Assembly (NCBI RefSeq): GCF_004353925.1
Contig: NZ_SMOK01000003.1
Span: 243,835 to 307,834, forward strand
From: Pseudomonas sp. H9
GTDB lineage: Bacteria > Pseudomonadota > Gammaproteobacteria > Pseudomonadales > Pseudomonadaceae
Length of the DNA: 64,000 nt
Direction of reading: 5' to 3'
Positions 33,321 to 42,492 of this stretch are shown piece after piece. The notes under the pieces were generated by a model, which was not told the origin of the DNA, made no database searches, and saw nothing but the letters and a program-made list of their open reading frames with translations. Made by a program: the position numbers and the translations under genes. How positions within the stretch are numbered: the first letter of the stretch is position 1; every line of letters starts with the position of its first letter.

Positions 33321-34465
33321 TGAGGGTCCAGGCCCACTTTGAACAGGGCGCCGTCTTCGTCATCGGTCAATAAATAGAGGTAACCGTCCGGCCCGACCCG
33401 TACGTCGCGAATGCGTGCGTTGAGTTCACCCAGCAGGCGCTCTTCATGCACCACTTTGTCACCGTCCAGTTGCAGGCGAATCAGCTCCTGGCTCGCCAGC
33501 GCACCGATGAACAGGCTGTGGTCCCACGCCTTGAAGCGCGGGTTGTCGTAGAAGGCCATGCCGCTGATCGCCGGCGACTTTTCCCAGACATGGTGCGGGT
33601 CGACCATGCCCTCGACATGCTCGCCCTTGGCTTCAGGAATCGGCAGCAGCGAATAGTTGATGCCATGGGTCGCAAGCGGCCAGCCGTAGTTCTTGCCGGG
33701 TTTTGGCAGGTTGATTTCATCACCACCACGGGGGCCGTGTTCGTTGGTCCATAACTCACCCGTCCAGGGGTTGAGCGCCGCACCTTGCTGGTTTCGGTGG
33801 CCGAACGACCAGATTTCCGGTCGGACATTGGCCTGGCCGACAAACGGGTTGTCTTTCGGTACGCTGCCATCCGGCAGAATGCGCACGACCTTGCCTTGCA
33901 GCTTGTCCAGGTCCTGGGCTGTGGGGCGCTGGTTGTTTTCGCCCAAGGCAATGAACAGATACCCCTCACGGTCAAACACCAGCCGCGAACCAAAGTGAAG
34001 GCCATCCGAGAGCTTGGGCTGCTGACGGAAGATCACGGTGAAGTCTTCCAGCTTGGCCCTATCGGTCGACAATCGCCCACGGCCCACAGCGGTACCGCCT
34101 TTACCGTCCTCACCACGCTCGGCATAGCTTAGGTAGATCATACGGTCCTGCTTGAAATCCGGTGACAGCACCACATCGAGCAACCCGCCCTGGCTTTGTG
34201 CCCAGACTTCAGGCACGCCGCCCAGCGGCGCACCGACCTTGCCCTCGCGGCTTACGATACGCAAGTTGCCGACACGTTCACTGACCAGTATGCCCGCACC
34301 GTCGGGTAGGAAGGCCAACGCCCACGGGTGCTTCAAGCCTTCTGCCAGGGTACTGACTGAAAGGCTGCCCTCCTCGCTCTTGAAGTGCTGCTCAGGCGCG
34401 GCATGGGCCAAAAGCGGCAGCAACGTTGCGGTCAACAGCGTGGGGATCCAAGTGCGTAATGACAT
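33317..34465 (-). CDS. PQQ-dependent sugar (aldose) dehydrogenase, YliI/Asd type
   Basis: A 382-residue periplasmic six-bladed beta-propeller of the soluble glucose/aldose sugar dehydrogenase family. A signal peptide ends near residue 22 (PLLAHA). Characteristic blocks are EGLKHPWALAFLPDGAGILV, SFGHRNQQGAALNPWTGELW with the catalytic-type HRN, and NEHGPRGGDEINLPKPGKNY. It would oxidise aldoses with PQQ and pass electrons to the respiratory chain. The stop codon lies in a REP element, so the last residues may have been set by REP insertion. A small secreted protein gene precedes it. Confidence 0.87.
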   Translation of the reverse strand: MSLRTWIPTLLTATLLPLLAHAAPEQHFKSEEGSLSVSTLAEGLKHPWALAFLPDGAGILVSERVGNLRIVSREGKVGAPLGGVPEVWAQSQGGLLDVVLSPDFKQDRMIYLSYAERGEDGKGGTAVGRGRLSTDRAKLEDFTVIFRQQPKLSDGLHFGSRLVFDREGYLFIALGENNQRPTAQDLDKLQGKVVRILPDGSVPKDNPFVGQANVRPEIWSFGHRNQQGAALNPWTGELWTNEHGPRGGDEINLPKPGKNYGWPLATHGINYSLLPIPEAKGEHVEGMVDPHHVWEKSPAISGMAFYDNPRFKAWDHSLFIGALASQELIRLQLDGDKVVHEERLLGELNARIRDVRVGPDGYLYLLTDDEDGALFKVGLDPQ

Positions 34466-34495
34466 CAGCGTTTCCTTTCAGGGAGGGCCTGCCAG

Positions 34496-34825
34496 TCAAG
34501 GCGTACGGGTCGACTCGCGTGGCGGTCGGATGGGGTCAAGGCGCGGGCTCGTCTGTTCGCGGCGCATGTTTTCGCCATTGCCGATACCGCGGTTTTCGAC
34601 GGTGGGTTGGCGCACGATGGGTTGGGTCGAAGGGCCGCGTACCGGGGGTGTAGCCTGCACGCTGCCTTGGCGGCTGTTGGGATTGGCGCGCATGATCGGG
34701 CTGTTGTACGGATTATTCGGCGAAGCAGCCAGTTGCACGGGTGCTGCACTTTGCGCCGCTGCCAAAGGCATGCTGACCAGCAGGCTCAGCATAAGGCCTG
34801 CCAGGCTCAACCGGGATCTGTTCAC
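34496..34825 (-). CDS. Small secreted Pro/Arg-rich protein
   Basis: A 109-residue protein with a signal peptide (LSLAGLMLSLLVSMPLAAA). The mature part is disordered, rich in Pro, Arg, Asn and Thr (for example NNPYNSPIMRANPNSRQGS), with no Cys. The GTG at 34825 follows a perfect AGGAGGTG, which decides the start. I do not recognise a function. It lies 30 bases before the sugar dehydrogenase gene on the same strand. Confidence 0.65.
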   Translation of the reverse strand: MNRSRLSLAGLMLSLLVSMPLAAAQSAAPVQLAASPNNPYNSPIMRANPNSRQGSVQATPPVRGPSTQPIVRQPTVENRGIGNGENMRREQTSPRLDPIRPPRESTRTP

Positions 34826-34936
34826 GGTACACCTCCTGCGCGATACGACGCGCCCAAGCATGTGGATAGCCTAAGGCGCGTCGGGTTCGTCAGGAAACCG
34901 CAAAATCCTCTACAGGTAATTCATTTTGTTACCAGC

Positions 34937-35899
34937 TCAGTCGACCTTATGCCGTGCGGCATATAAGCAGAGCATTTCCATGGCCAGGGTCGAACCCGCC
35001 AAAGCGGTGATATCAGCATGGTCATAGGCCGGGGCGACTTCCACCAGGTCCATACCCACCAGGTTGATACCGCGCAGGCCGCCGATGATCTCCAGTGCTT
35101 GCACCGTGGTCAGCCCGCCGCACACCGGGGTGCCGGTGCCTGGCGCGTAGGCCGGGTCGAGGCAATCAATATCGAAAGTCAGGTACACCGGGTGATCGCC
35201 CACCCGCTGACGAATCGCCTCGATGATTGACTGACAACCGCGCTGGTGCACCTGACGCGCATCCAGCACAGCAAAGCCCTGAGTGTCATCGTTAGTGGTG
35301 CGCAAGCCGATCTGCACCGAACGCGAAGGGTCTACCAGCCCCTCGCGCGCGGCGTGCCAGAACATGGTGCCGTGATCGACGCGCCCTGCCCCTTCTTCAC
35401 AAGGCCAGGTATCGCTGTGGGCGTCGAAGTGAATCAACGACAGCGGACCATGCTTACGGGCGTGTGCCTTGAGCAGTGGATAACTGATGAAGTGATCGCC
35501 GCCCAGGGTCAGCATGGCGCAGCCGGCTTCAAGAATCTGCTCGGCATGGGCCTGGATACTGTCGGGGATGGTCTGCGGGCTGCCGTAATCGAAGTTGCAG
35601 TCGCCGTAGTCGATCACCGCAAGGTGATCGAATGGGTCGAACTCCCACGGCCAATGACGGGCCCAGGCTTGCTGTACCGACGCTGCACGAATGGCCCGAG
35701 GGCCGAAGCGTGCACCGGGGCGGTTGCTGGTGGCAGTGTCGAACGGCACACCGCTGACCACCACATCGACACCACGCAAGTCGCGGGTGTAACGACGGCG
35801 GGAGAAACTGGTGATCCCGGCGAAAGTGTTTTCAGCGACGGTGCCATACAAGCTGTCACGGGTGATTGCCTGATCGTTGTCGGGGGCGAGGTCCATCAT
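34937..35899 (-). CDS. speB: Agmatinase
   Basis: A 320-residue ureohydrolase close to E. coli SpeB. Binuclear manganese ligands are in GGDHF, HFDAHSD and TFDIDCLDP; VSGVPFDTATSNRPGARFGP and VGMDLVEVAPAYD are also typical. It splits agmatine to putrescine and urea. Related Pseudomonas enzymes act on guanidinobutyrate or guanidinopropionate, but the sequence looks more like agmatinase. It lies 22 bases after the polyamine-binding protein gene and shares its transcript, divergent from a LysR regulator. Confidence 0.88.
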   Translation of the reverse strand: MMDLAPDNDQAITRDSLYGTVAENTFAGITSFSRRRYTRDLRGVDVVVSGVPFDTATSNRPGARFGPRAIRAASVQQAWARHWPWEFDPFDHLAVIDYGDCNFDYGSPQTIPDSIQAHAEQILEAGCAMLTLGGDHFISYPLLKAHARKHGPLSLIHFDAHSDTWPCEEGAGRVDHGTMFWHAAREGLVDPSRSVQIGLRTTNDDTQGFAVLDARQVHQRGCQSIIEAIRQRVGDHPVYLTFDIDCLDPAYAPGTGTPVCGGLTTVQALEIIGGLRGINLVGMDLVEVAPAYDHADITALAGSTLAMEMLCLYAARHKVD

Positions 35900-35921
35900 C
35901 GGGCTCCTGCTTTTTTAGAGG

Positions 35922-37001
35922 TTATTGGCGGCTACGGAAGGTGGTCCACAAGCGGGTACGCTGGCGCATGTCAGCCAGGGCCATACTGCGGTCGGCAAAC
36001 AAGCGGGCGCGCACGGCTTCGGCCGGGTAAATGTCGGGATCGTTGCGCACGGCTTCGTCCACCAGCGGCGTGGCAGCGAGGTTGGCGTTGGCAAAGAACA
36101 AGGTGTTGGTCAGCGGCGCGACCGAATCAGGGCGCAGCATGAAGGCGATGAAGGCGCGTGCGGCCTCCGGGTGCGGCGCATCTTTGGGGATTACCAGGTT
36201 GTCTTGCCAGATCAGCGTCCCTTCGCGGGGAATCCGGTAGATCACCTGGTACGGTTTGCCGGCCTGGCGGGCCTGCTCGGCGGCCATGCCGGCATCGCCG
36301 TTGTAGGTCAGCGCCAGGCATACGCTGCCATTGGCCAGGTCATTGATCTGCCGGCCGTTGGCGACGTAGCTGATCGACGGCTGCAGTTGCTTGAGTAATG
36401 CCTGTGCTGCGGCCAGGTCATCTTTGTTGCGGCTGTAGGGATCCTTGCCCAGGTAATGCAAGGCCAAACCAATCACTTCCTGAGGCGAGTCGGACATGGC
36501 AATGCCACAGTCTTTGAGCTTGCTGGCATATTCGGGCTTGAACAGCAGGTCGAGGCTGTCGAGTGGCACATCGCCGAGCCGCTGGCGCACTGCCTCAAGG
36601 TTCATGCCCAGGCCCAAGGTGCCCCAGGTGTAGGGCACGGCGTACTGGTTACCTGGGTCAACCTCGGCCAGTTTGGCCAGCAGGTCTTTGTCCAGGTTGC
36701 TGTAGCCCGGCATCGACTGTGCCTGCACCGGCTGCAGGGCACCGGCGGTCAACGCCCGGGCCAGCAAGCTGGACGACGGCACCACCACGTCATAGCCGCT
36801 ACCACCGGTCAACAGTTTGGTTTCCAGCACTTCGGTGGTGTCGAAGGTGTCGTAACGCACCTTGTAGCCGGTTTCTTTTTCGAAGCGCTGCAAGGTCTCT
36901 GGCGCCACGTAATCGGCCCAGCTGTAGAGATTGAGTACCTGCTCCTCGGCCTGTACCGGCATGGCCAGGACCAAGGGGAGCAACCACAGGGATGTACGCA
37001 T
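35922..37001 (-). CDS. Polyamine ABC transporter substrate-binding protein (PotF/SpuD family)
   Basis: A 359-residue periplasmic binding protein. Signal peptide about 1-20 (LWLLPLVLAMPVQA). Family blocks: LNLYSWADYVAPETLQRFE at the mature N-terminus, TFDTTEVLETKLLTGGSGYD, and CGIAMSDSPQEVIGLALHYL. The ATG at 37001 has AAGGTG at good spacing; a GTG three codons earlier does not. It is paired with agmatinase, so agmatine or putrescine is the likely ligand. No permease or ATPase is nearby, so it must use a transporter encoded elsewhere. Confidence 0.88.
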   Translation of the reverse strand: MRTSLWLLPLVLAMPVQAEEQVLNLYSWADYVAPETLQRFEKETGYKVRYDTFDTTEVLETKLLTGGSGYDVVVPSSSLLARALTAGALQPVQAQSMPGYSNLDKDLLAKLAEVDPGNQYAVPYTWGTLGLGMNLEAVRQRLGDVPLDSLDLLFKPEYASKLKDCGIAMSDSPQEVIGLALHYLGKDPYSRNKDDLAAAQALLKQLQPSISYVANGRQINDLANGSVCLALTYNGDAGMAAEQARQAGKPYQVIYRIPREGTLIWQDNLVIPKDAPHPEAARAFIAFMLRPDSVAPLTNTLFFANANLAATPLVDEAVRNDPDIYPAEAVRARLFADRSMALADMRQRTRLWTTFRSRQ

Positions 37002-37045
37002 GTCGGGCACCTTTTTCAGTGGATGCCGCCAGCATGCGCGCCGGG

Positions 37046-37058
37046 TTACATTAGTAAA
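37046..37058. promoter_or_regulatory. LysR-type T-N11-A site
   Basis: TTACATTAGTAAA holds the TTAC/GTAA dyad and fits the T-N11-A rule. It is between the divergent LysR and polyamine-binding protein genes, 45 bases from each start. Confidence 0.4.
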
Positions 37059-37101
37059 ATGACAAGTTACTTAAGCTGACATTCGCCAGGAGCAATGTTT
37101 G

Positions 37102-37992
37102 ATGCTCGGACAACTGCACGACCTTGACCTGCACTTGCTACGGCTGTTCGTCACCGTGGTCGAAGCCGGTGGCTTCAGCGCTGCCCAAGGCGTACTGGGC
37201 CTGAGCCAGCCCAGCATCAGCCAGCAGATGGCACGCCTGGAGACCCGCCTGGGCTATCGCCTGTGCAGCCGAGGCAAAGGCGGCTTTGGCCTGACCGCCA
37301 AAGGTGAGGTATTGCTCAAGGCAACCCGGGAGTTGTTCGTGCAGATCGATGCCTTCCGCCACCAGGCCAACGGCGTGGCCGGGCGCTTGCTCGGCGAAGT
37401 GCGGGTGGGCATTTCCGAAGCCCAGGACAGCAGCGTGACCCTGCGCCTGGCCCAGGCGATCGAGCGCTTTCGCCAGCGCGACGAGTCAGTGCGCCTGGAA
37501 CTGGTCAGCGCCATGCCGGCTGACCTTGAACGCTTGTTGTTGCAGCAGCGCCTGGACCTGGCCATCGGCTACTTTTCTGGCAAACAGGCGGCGTTCGACT
37601 ACATCCCTTTGTTCGAAGAAACCCAACGCCTGTACTGCGCCAGCCAGCATCCGTTCGCCAGCCTGACGGAGCTGAGCCTGGAAGTGCTGCATGAGGCCGA
37701 TCACGTCGAGCACCCTTACAGTTTTCTGAAGACTCCTGAACCACTCAGTGGCGGCCGGGCTTCAGCGCGCTCTGAGCAAGTCGAGGGGGCCCTGGCCTTC
37801 ATTCTGTCGGGGCGTCACATCGGCTACCTGCCCTGTCACTACGCCGCACCTTGGGTCGAGCGTGGGCTGTTGCACGGTTTGGACTCAGCGCTGAACTTTC
37901 AGGTGCCGTTCGCCCTGGCCCGACATCGGGCCCAGCTCCCCGGCGATGCCCAACAGGCCTTTAGCGCCGACCTGTTGAGCGCCTTCAGCTGA
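37102..37992 (+). CDS. LysR-family regulator, likely of the agmatinase operon
   Basis: A 296-residue LysR regulator. Helix-turn-helix at about 8-65 (LLRLFVTVVEAGGFSAAQ, LSQPSISQQMARLETRL); effector domain about 92-290. The ATG at 37102 follows AGGAG nine bases upstream. It is divergent from the polyamine-binding protein and agmatinase genes and is probably their activator, with an amine or guanidino compound as ligand; that is inference. It ends two bases before the TonB receptor gene's stop. Confidence 0.88.
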   Translation: MLGQLHDLDLHLLRLFVTVVEAGGFSAAQGVLGLSQPSISQQMARLETRLGYRLCSRGKGGFGLTAKGEVLLKATRELFVQIDAFRHQANGVAGRLLGEVRVGISEAQDSSVTLRLAQAIERFRQRDESVRLELVSAMPADLERLLLQQRLDLAIGYFSGKQAAFDYIPLFEETQRLYCASQHPFASLTELSLEVLHEADHVEHPYSFLKTPEPLSGGRASARSEQVEGALAFILSGRHIGYLPCHYAAPWVERGLLHGLDSALNFQVPFALARHRAQLPGDAQQAFSADLLSAFS

Positions 37993-37993
37993 C

Positions 37994-40438
37994 TCAGTAG
38001 GCCAGCGACCAGGTCAGGGTGTAGGTACGGCCACGGCCTTGATAATCGTACAGGTAGGCAGGGCCGTAGGTCGGCGAGTAAAACAGCGTCGCACGCTGGC
38101 CCCAGACTGTGCTGTATTGCTTGTCCAGCAGGTTCTGAATACCGGCGCTGAAGGTTCCGAAGCCGGTGTTCTGGCTGCCAAGCAGGTCGAAGGTGGTATA
38201 GCCGTTGATCTTGTGGTCGGCATCATCTTCAAGGGTGAAGGCGTGGTTGGCTTGCAGGCGTGCACTGCGCCCCTCCTCCTTCCAGCCAACAAAAGCGGTG
38301 GACTTGGACAGCGAGGCATAACGCGCATCGCGCTTGATCCAATCACCGTTTTTGTCCTCTTCTTCAGAGCGCACCAGGTGCAGAGTGCCACCGGCTTCCC
38401 AGCCACTTTCGAAGTGTCGGGTCAGTGCACCTTCGAAGCCGAAGTCGCGGCTCTTCTGATCCTCGACGTTGATGGTCAAGGTTGCCATGTCGGTGGTAAT
38501 GATCTTGTCCGACCAGATGTAATACACCGCAGCCTGAGCATCCCAGTCGAGGTCGGCATAACGCCAGCCCATTTCCACCTGACGACTCTTGATCCCGGCC
38601 AGCGGGTTGTCTTCGACGCTCAGACCGGGCTTGCCGTAAAACTTGGCCGGATCGGGCAAGTCGAAGCCTTCGCCGTAGTTACTCCAGACCTGGTGGCCGT
38701 TCTTGAAATCATAGATTGCGCCGAAGTTGAACAGGTTGACCTGATAGTCGTTGCTGCCACCCGGCACGTTCTTGAAATCACTGACGTCGACGTCCATTTG
38801 CTGGCGACGGGCGCCGCCGGAGAAGGTCAAATTGTCGGTGGCGTGCCAGTCGAGCTGGGCGTAGTACGACAAGCCATCGACGCGATAACTGGGATAGCGC
38901 GGGGCTTTGCTGGCTTTGTCCAGATCCAGACCACCACTTTCAGACGACGTCAGCGCATCGAAGGTGGTCTGCTCGGCGTTGAAGCGTTCGCGGTCCAGGT
39001 CCACGCCGTAAGTTAGTTTCAGCGTGTCCCACTGTTTGGCGAACAACGCTTTGAGGCTGCTGACCTCGAAGTTCTGCTGCGACGCGGCGAAATACACGCC
39101 CTTGACCCCTGCCGGCTTGCCGGGATTGTAGTAGGGGAACGGGTAGAAGTTGTCGTCTTCTTTGCGGTACGACGCCTGCAGGTAGAAATCCTGACCGAGC
39201 ACATCGCTGTGGTGGTAATTGGCGTTGAGCAACAGGCGTTTGGTGCGCGGTTCCAGGTCGGTGGAGTAACCGCTGCGCAGCTCGGCATCTTCCAGGTTCG
39301 ACGGCGCGTTGTAGTTCAGGTTGGGAAAGTAAATTCCGGTGCTGCCGTGGTTGCCGGAGTCGTAATACTGGGCCAGCAGGTCGAGGCTTTGTTGCTCGTT
39401 GAAGGTCAGGCCGAGGCTGCCCAACACATCGATGGTGCGGTTGTACTGCAGATCGGTCTGGGTGTTGTCGATGAAGATCTGGTCACCGGCACCATCGTAG
39501 AACGCTTCATTCTGTTCAGCGGAAATCCCCAGGCGGGCGTTGATTCGCTCATTGCCTGCGCTGACCGACTGGGCAATACGCGTGGAGAGGTCGTCACTGT
39601 TGTTGAAGCCGCTGCTGGCACCTACCTGAGTTTCAAAGCGTGTCGGCCCCGCTTCACCCTTTTTGGTGACGATGTTGATAATGCCGCCGGTGGCGCCACC
39701 GCCGTACAGGGCGCTGGCCCCGGAGAGCACTTCAACGCGCTGGACGTTGAACGGCGAAATGCTGTCGAACTGGCGCGAGAGGCCACGGGAGCTGTTCTGG
39801 CTGACGCCGTCGATCATCACCAGCACGTTACGACCGCGCATGTTCTGGCCGTAGTTGGTGCGCCCTTCCGGTGCCAGGTCCAGGCCCGGTACCAGCTTGC
39901 CAATGGCTTCCTTGAGGCTGACGCCACTGCTGATCTGCTCATTGAGCTGCTGCTGATCCACCACCCAGACGGTCCCGGGGATTTCGCTGATCGAGGTGCT
40001 GGTGCGCGATGCCACACTGACTTCGATCGGTTTGAGGCTGACGCTTGCGGGTACGGCCTGTGCCTTGCGCAGAATAATCGTACGCGAATCGCTGAACTGC
40101 CAGCTCATGCCGCTGCCGGCCAACAACTGCTGCAACGCCTGGGCGATGCTGTATTGCCCTTCCAGTGCCGGGCTGTGCAGGCCGGCAACATCGGCGGTGG
40201 TGAACAGCAAATGCAGACCGGCCTGGTCGGCGAAAGCAGTCAGGGCCATATCGAGGTCCTGGGCCGGTAACGACAGGTTCACTTCGCGGTCTTGCTGAGT
40301 GCTGGCGTGTGCTGTGTTCATGGCGTCGGCGGCGTGTACCCAGACCGGGCCGAGCAGTGCGGCGACAGCAGTCGAGGCCAGCAGCGCCTGTTTGAAACCG
40401 CCGGTGGAGCGGGCGATTGGCTTGAGCGTACCCTTCAC
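37994..40438 (-). CDS. IutA-family TonB-dependent siderophore receptor with STN signalling domain
   Basis: An 814-residue outer-membrane receptor. Signal peptide about 1-36; an STN signalling domain at about 55-105 (LSLPAQDLDMALTAFADQAG) that talks to FecR; plug at about 140-260; 22-strand barrel to the end. It resembles the aerobactin receptor IutA in the plug (RTNYGQNMRGRNVLVMIDGV, SALYGGGATGGIINIVTKKG) and at the C-terminus (SPTYGPAYLYDYQGRGRTYT). It therefore probably takes up a citrate-hydroxamate siderophore such as aerobactin or schizokinen. E. coli IutA lacks the STN domain, so this is a transducer version. Its gene follows fecI and fecR, 172 bases after fecR with a REP pair in the gap. 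Confidence 0.9.
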   Translation of the reverse strand: MKGTLKPIARSTGGFKQALLASTAVAALLGPVWVHAADAMNTAHASTQQDREVNLSLPAQDLDMALTAFADQAGLHLLFTTADVAGLHSPALEGQYSIAQALQQLLAGSGMSWQFSDSRTIILRKAQAVPASVSLKPIEVSVASRTSTSISEIPGTVWVVDQQQLNEQISSGVSLKEAIGKLVPGLDLAPEGRTNYGQNMRGRNVLVMIDGVSQNSSRGLSRQFDSISPFNVQRVEVLSGASALYGGGATGGIINIVTKKGEAGPTRFETQVGASSGFNNSDDLSTRIAQSVSAGNERINARLGISAEQNEAFYDGAGDQIFIDNTQTDLQYNRTIDVLGSLGLTFNEQQSLDLLAQYYDSGNHGSTGIYFPNLNYNAPSNLEDAELRSGYSTDLEPRTKRLLLNANYHHSDVLGQDFYLQASYRKEDDNFYPFPYYNPGKPAGVKGVYFAASQQNFEVSSLKALFAKQWDTLKLTYGVDLDRERFNAEQTTFDALTSSESGGLDLDKASKAPRYPSYRVDGLSYYAQLDWHATDNLTFSGGARRQQMDVDVSDFKNVPGGSNDYQVNLFNFGAIYDFKNGHQVWSNYGEGFDLPDPAKFYGKPGLSVEDNPLAGIKSRQVEMGWRYADLDWDAQAAVYYIWSDKIITTDMATLTINVEDQKSRDFGFEGALTRHFESGWEAGGTLHLVRSEEEDKNGDWIKRDARYASLSKSTAFVGWKEEGRSARLQANHAFTLEDDADHKINGYTTFDLLGSQNTGFGTFSAGIQNLLDKQYSTVWGQRATLFYSPTYGPAYLYDYQGRGRTYTLTWSLAY

Positions 40439-40549
40439 AATGTTCTTCCAGACAAAGGTGTAAATGAGAATGGATTGCTGATCAGTCTCACTACGACGAT
40501 TGGGCGAAGAAGAACTTGCAGTACGAAATTGAAATTTTTTTGTTTTTTT

Positions 40550-40600
40550 CGCGGGGCAAGCCCGCTCCCACAGATACGGCGGGAGCGGGCTTGCCCCGCG
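40550..40600. repeat. REP pair between fecR and receptor gene
   Basis: Here the arms point outwards: CGCGGGGCAAGCCCGCTCCC first, then GGGAGCGGGCTTGCCCCGCG, with a short gap. It lies inside the fecR-receptor operon and may reduce or stabilise mRNA segments. Confidence 0.92.
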
Positions 40601-40610
40601 AAGGCTTACC

Positions 40611-41489
40611 TCAGTACACCACCGCCAACCAAGGCAAATAGGTAACCTTCAGCGCATAACGCTGCTCAAGCGTATGCAACAGCCCTTGCGGGTCATTCAG
40701 GTCGAATACACCGCTAACCTGCAGCGCACCCAACTGCTGGTCGGACAACACAATACGCCCATGCTGGTAACGTTCCAGCTCGGACAATACCTCGCGCAAC
40801 GGCTTGCCATTGAAGATCAACTTGCCGCGCTGCCAGGCCATCTGCGCATTAGCATCGGCGGAAGCCTGCAACGTGCGCTGGCCGACCTGCGCTTCTCCCT
40901 GGGCAATCACCACACTGTTCTGGCTGCCGTGGCGACGCACACTGAATACCGCGTCATTGCCCTGCACGGTTTCATCACCCGCTTCGACGATAAAAGGTCG
41001 CGGATCACTGGCAGGTTCGAACAGTGCTTCACCGGCCTTGAGCTTCACGCGGCGCTGAGCATCGCTGAAGTCGACCGACAAGGCACTGCCACTGTTGAGC
41101 AGGACATGTGAGCCGTCGGCCAGGGTGATGCGCTGCTGCTGGCCAACGCCGGTGTGGTAATCAGCCAATATGGCCGGGGCCTGCTGCCAGCTACCGTACC
41201 CCACCAGCGCCAGCACCAGCGAAGCTGCTAAGGCTCTGCCCCAACGTGGTCGGCGTGGTACCGCGACTGTCAGTTGGGCTGCTGCCTGGGTCTGGCCAAG
41301 GTCGCCCCACAAGGCTTCTGCCTCGTGGGCCGCAGCGGCGTGTGCCGCGCTCAACTGCCGCCAGCGTTGATAACGCGCACGGTCGGCGTCGCTGGCGGTG
41401 CCGGAATGCAGCAGCACCTGCCAGTCGAGGGCATCATCGGACAAATCGCTGATCGGCTGCGGAGCAGGCATGGCAAGGGCGTCAATCAT
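40611..41489 (-). CDS. fecR: FecR-family anti-sigma factor/sigma regulator
   Basis: A 292-residue inner-membrane signal transducer. The cytoplasmic part (about 1-80) has the DUF4880-type helix DDALDWQVLLHSGTASDADR that binds the sigma factor. One membrane helix lies at about 83-100 (ALAASLVLALVGYGSW). The periplasmic FecR domain (about 110-290) includes QQQRITLADGSHVLLNSGS and a C-terminal STN-like part that contacts the receptor. The ATG at 41489 overlaps the fecI stop. Confidence 0.93.
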   Translation of the reverse strand: MIDALAMPAPQPISDLSDDALDWQVLLHSGTASDADRARYQRWRQLSAAHAAAAHEAEALWGDLGQTQAAAQLTVAVPRRPRWGRALAASLVLALVGYGSWQQAPAILADYHTGVGQQQRITLADGSHVLLNSGSALSVDFSDAQRRVKLKAGEALFEPASDPRPFIVEAGDETVQGNDAVFSVRRHGSQNSVVIAQGEAQVGQRTLQASADANAQMAWQRGKLIFNGKPLREVLSELERYQHGRIVLSDQQLGALQVSGVFDLNDPQGLLHTLEQRYALKVTYLPWLAVVY

Positions 41490-42000
41490 GGTTGTGTTTG
41501 AGCCAGTCACGGCAATGACGCAGGGCCTGGCCGATGTATTTTGCCACCATGCTCTCGGAAACGCCCAACTGTTGTGCAATCTGCGCTTGGGTCAGGCCCT
41601 CGACACGGTTAAGCAACAGCGCCTGACGAGCGTTGGGAGACAGCTGCAGCAACGCCTCATCCAACTGCGCCAGCCGCTCGCGGGCCAACAAGGCAGCCTC
41701 CGGCACAGGTGCCGGGCACACCACCTCACCAGCTGTGGCCGTGTAATCGAGGTTACCAGCCATGCGCTGCTCGCGGCGCAAGGTATCAATAGCCAGGTTG
41801 CCGGCCACGCGGAAAATGAAGCTGCGTGCGTGCAGCACTGACAAGTCCTGCTGCTCGATCTTCACCAACTTGAGGTAGGTTTCCTGCGCCACGTCGGCAG
41901 CACGCTGACGGTCGCTCATGCGCCGGGTCAGAAACTGCAGCAGGTCATCGTAATGTTCCTGGAAACTGGCCAGCAGCCCGGACACGGGAGGCGTCAACAT
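41482..42000 (-). CDS. fecI: ECF sigma factor, FecI family
   Basis: A 172-residue extracytoplasmic-function sigma factor. Region 2 spans about 10-80 (DLLQFLTRRMSDRQRAADVA, then QETYLKLVK) and region 4 about 110-165 (LSPNARQALLLNRVEGLTQA, GVSESMVAKYIGQALRHC). It should transcribe the receptor gene when the siderophore is bound. It is first in a fecI-fecR-receptor operon with a Fur box 38-56 bases before its ATG. Confidence 0.94.
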   Translation of the reverse strand: MLTPPVSGLLASFQEHYDDLLQFLTRRMSDRQRAADVAQETYLKLVKIEQQDLSVLHARSFIFRVAGNLAIDTLRREQRMAGNLDYTATAGEVVCPAPVPEAALLARERLAQLDEALLQLSPNARQALLLNRVEGLTQAQIAQQLGVSESMVAKYIGQALRHCRDWLKHNHD

Positions 42001-42037
42001 GAAGAAACTCGAACAGCCTTGGCAGCAGGTGGTAGAC

Positions 42038-42056
42038 GTTAATGAGAAACAGTATC
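42038..42056 (-). promoter_or_regulatory. Fur box of fecI
   Basis: GTTAATGAGAAACAGTATC matches the 19-base Fur consensus GATAATGATAATCATTATC at 15 positions. It lies just upstream of fecI. Confidence 0.75.
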
Positions 42057-42105
42057 GTTCAAAACGCTAACGTCTTTCAACAAGGCTCTTTGTTGAGATT
42101 CGAAG

Positions 42106-42360
42106 TTACTTGGCGGCTGCCATCAGTTTGTTGACCTCGCTGCGCACCATATTGGAAAACTCGGGCGGCGACATGCCGTCCAACTCCGCGCGCACCCACT
42201 CGGCCCACTTGCCTTTGCGCCGGGGTTTTTCGGCGATCAACCGGGCAGCTTCGCCCTTGGCCTTGCCGAGGTTGGTCTGCCAGAGCTCGAACAGACGTGC
42301 TTTCTCGTCCTCGATCTGCGCCCGTTCGGCGAAGCTCTTGTTGGCCAGATTGAAACTCAT
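42106..42360 (-). CDS. Small charged hypothetical protein
   Basis: An 84-residue, Lys/Glu/Ala-rich helical protein without membrane helix or Cys. It starts MSFNLANKSFAERAQIEDEK and ends in NKLMAAAK. The ATG has AGGACA upstream, a modest site. I do not recognise the family; the composition suggests a small nucleic-acid- or protein-binding helical protein. It is divergent from the DUF883 gene. Confidence 0.65.
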   Translation of the reverse strand: MSFNLANKSFAERAQIEDEKARLFELWQTNLGKAKGEAARLIAEKPRRKGKWAEWVRAELDGMSPPEFSNMVRSEVNKLMAAAK

Positions 42361-42492
42361 GAGGGGTGTCCTGCCACTTGAAAAATAGGCGCTATCTTAC
42401 ACTGTAGCCCGAAGGGTCCGGCAAACCGCTGCAACTTTCCGCGCCCACCGGTATCCACTGTTCAACGCCTATCAATCGATGAGGAACTGCCC

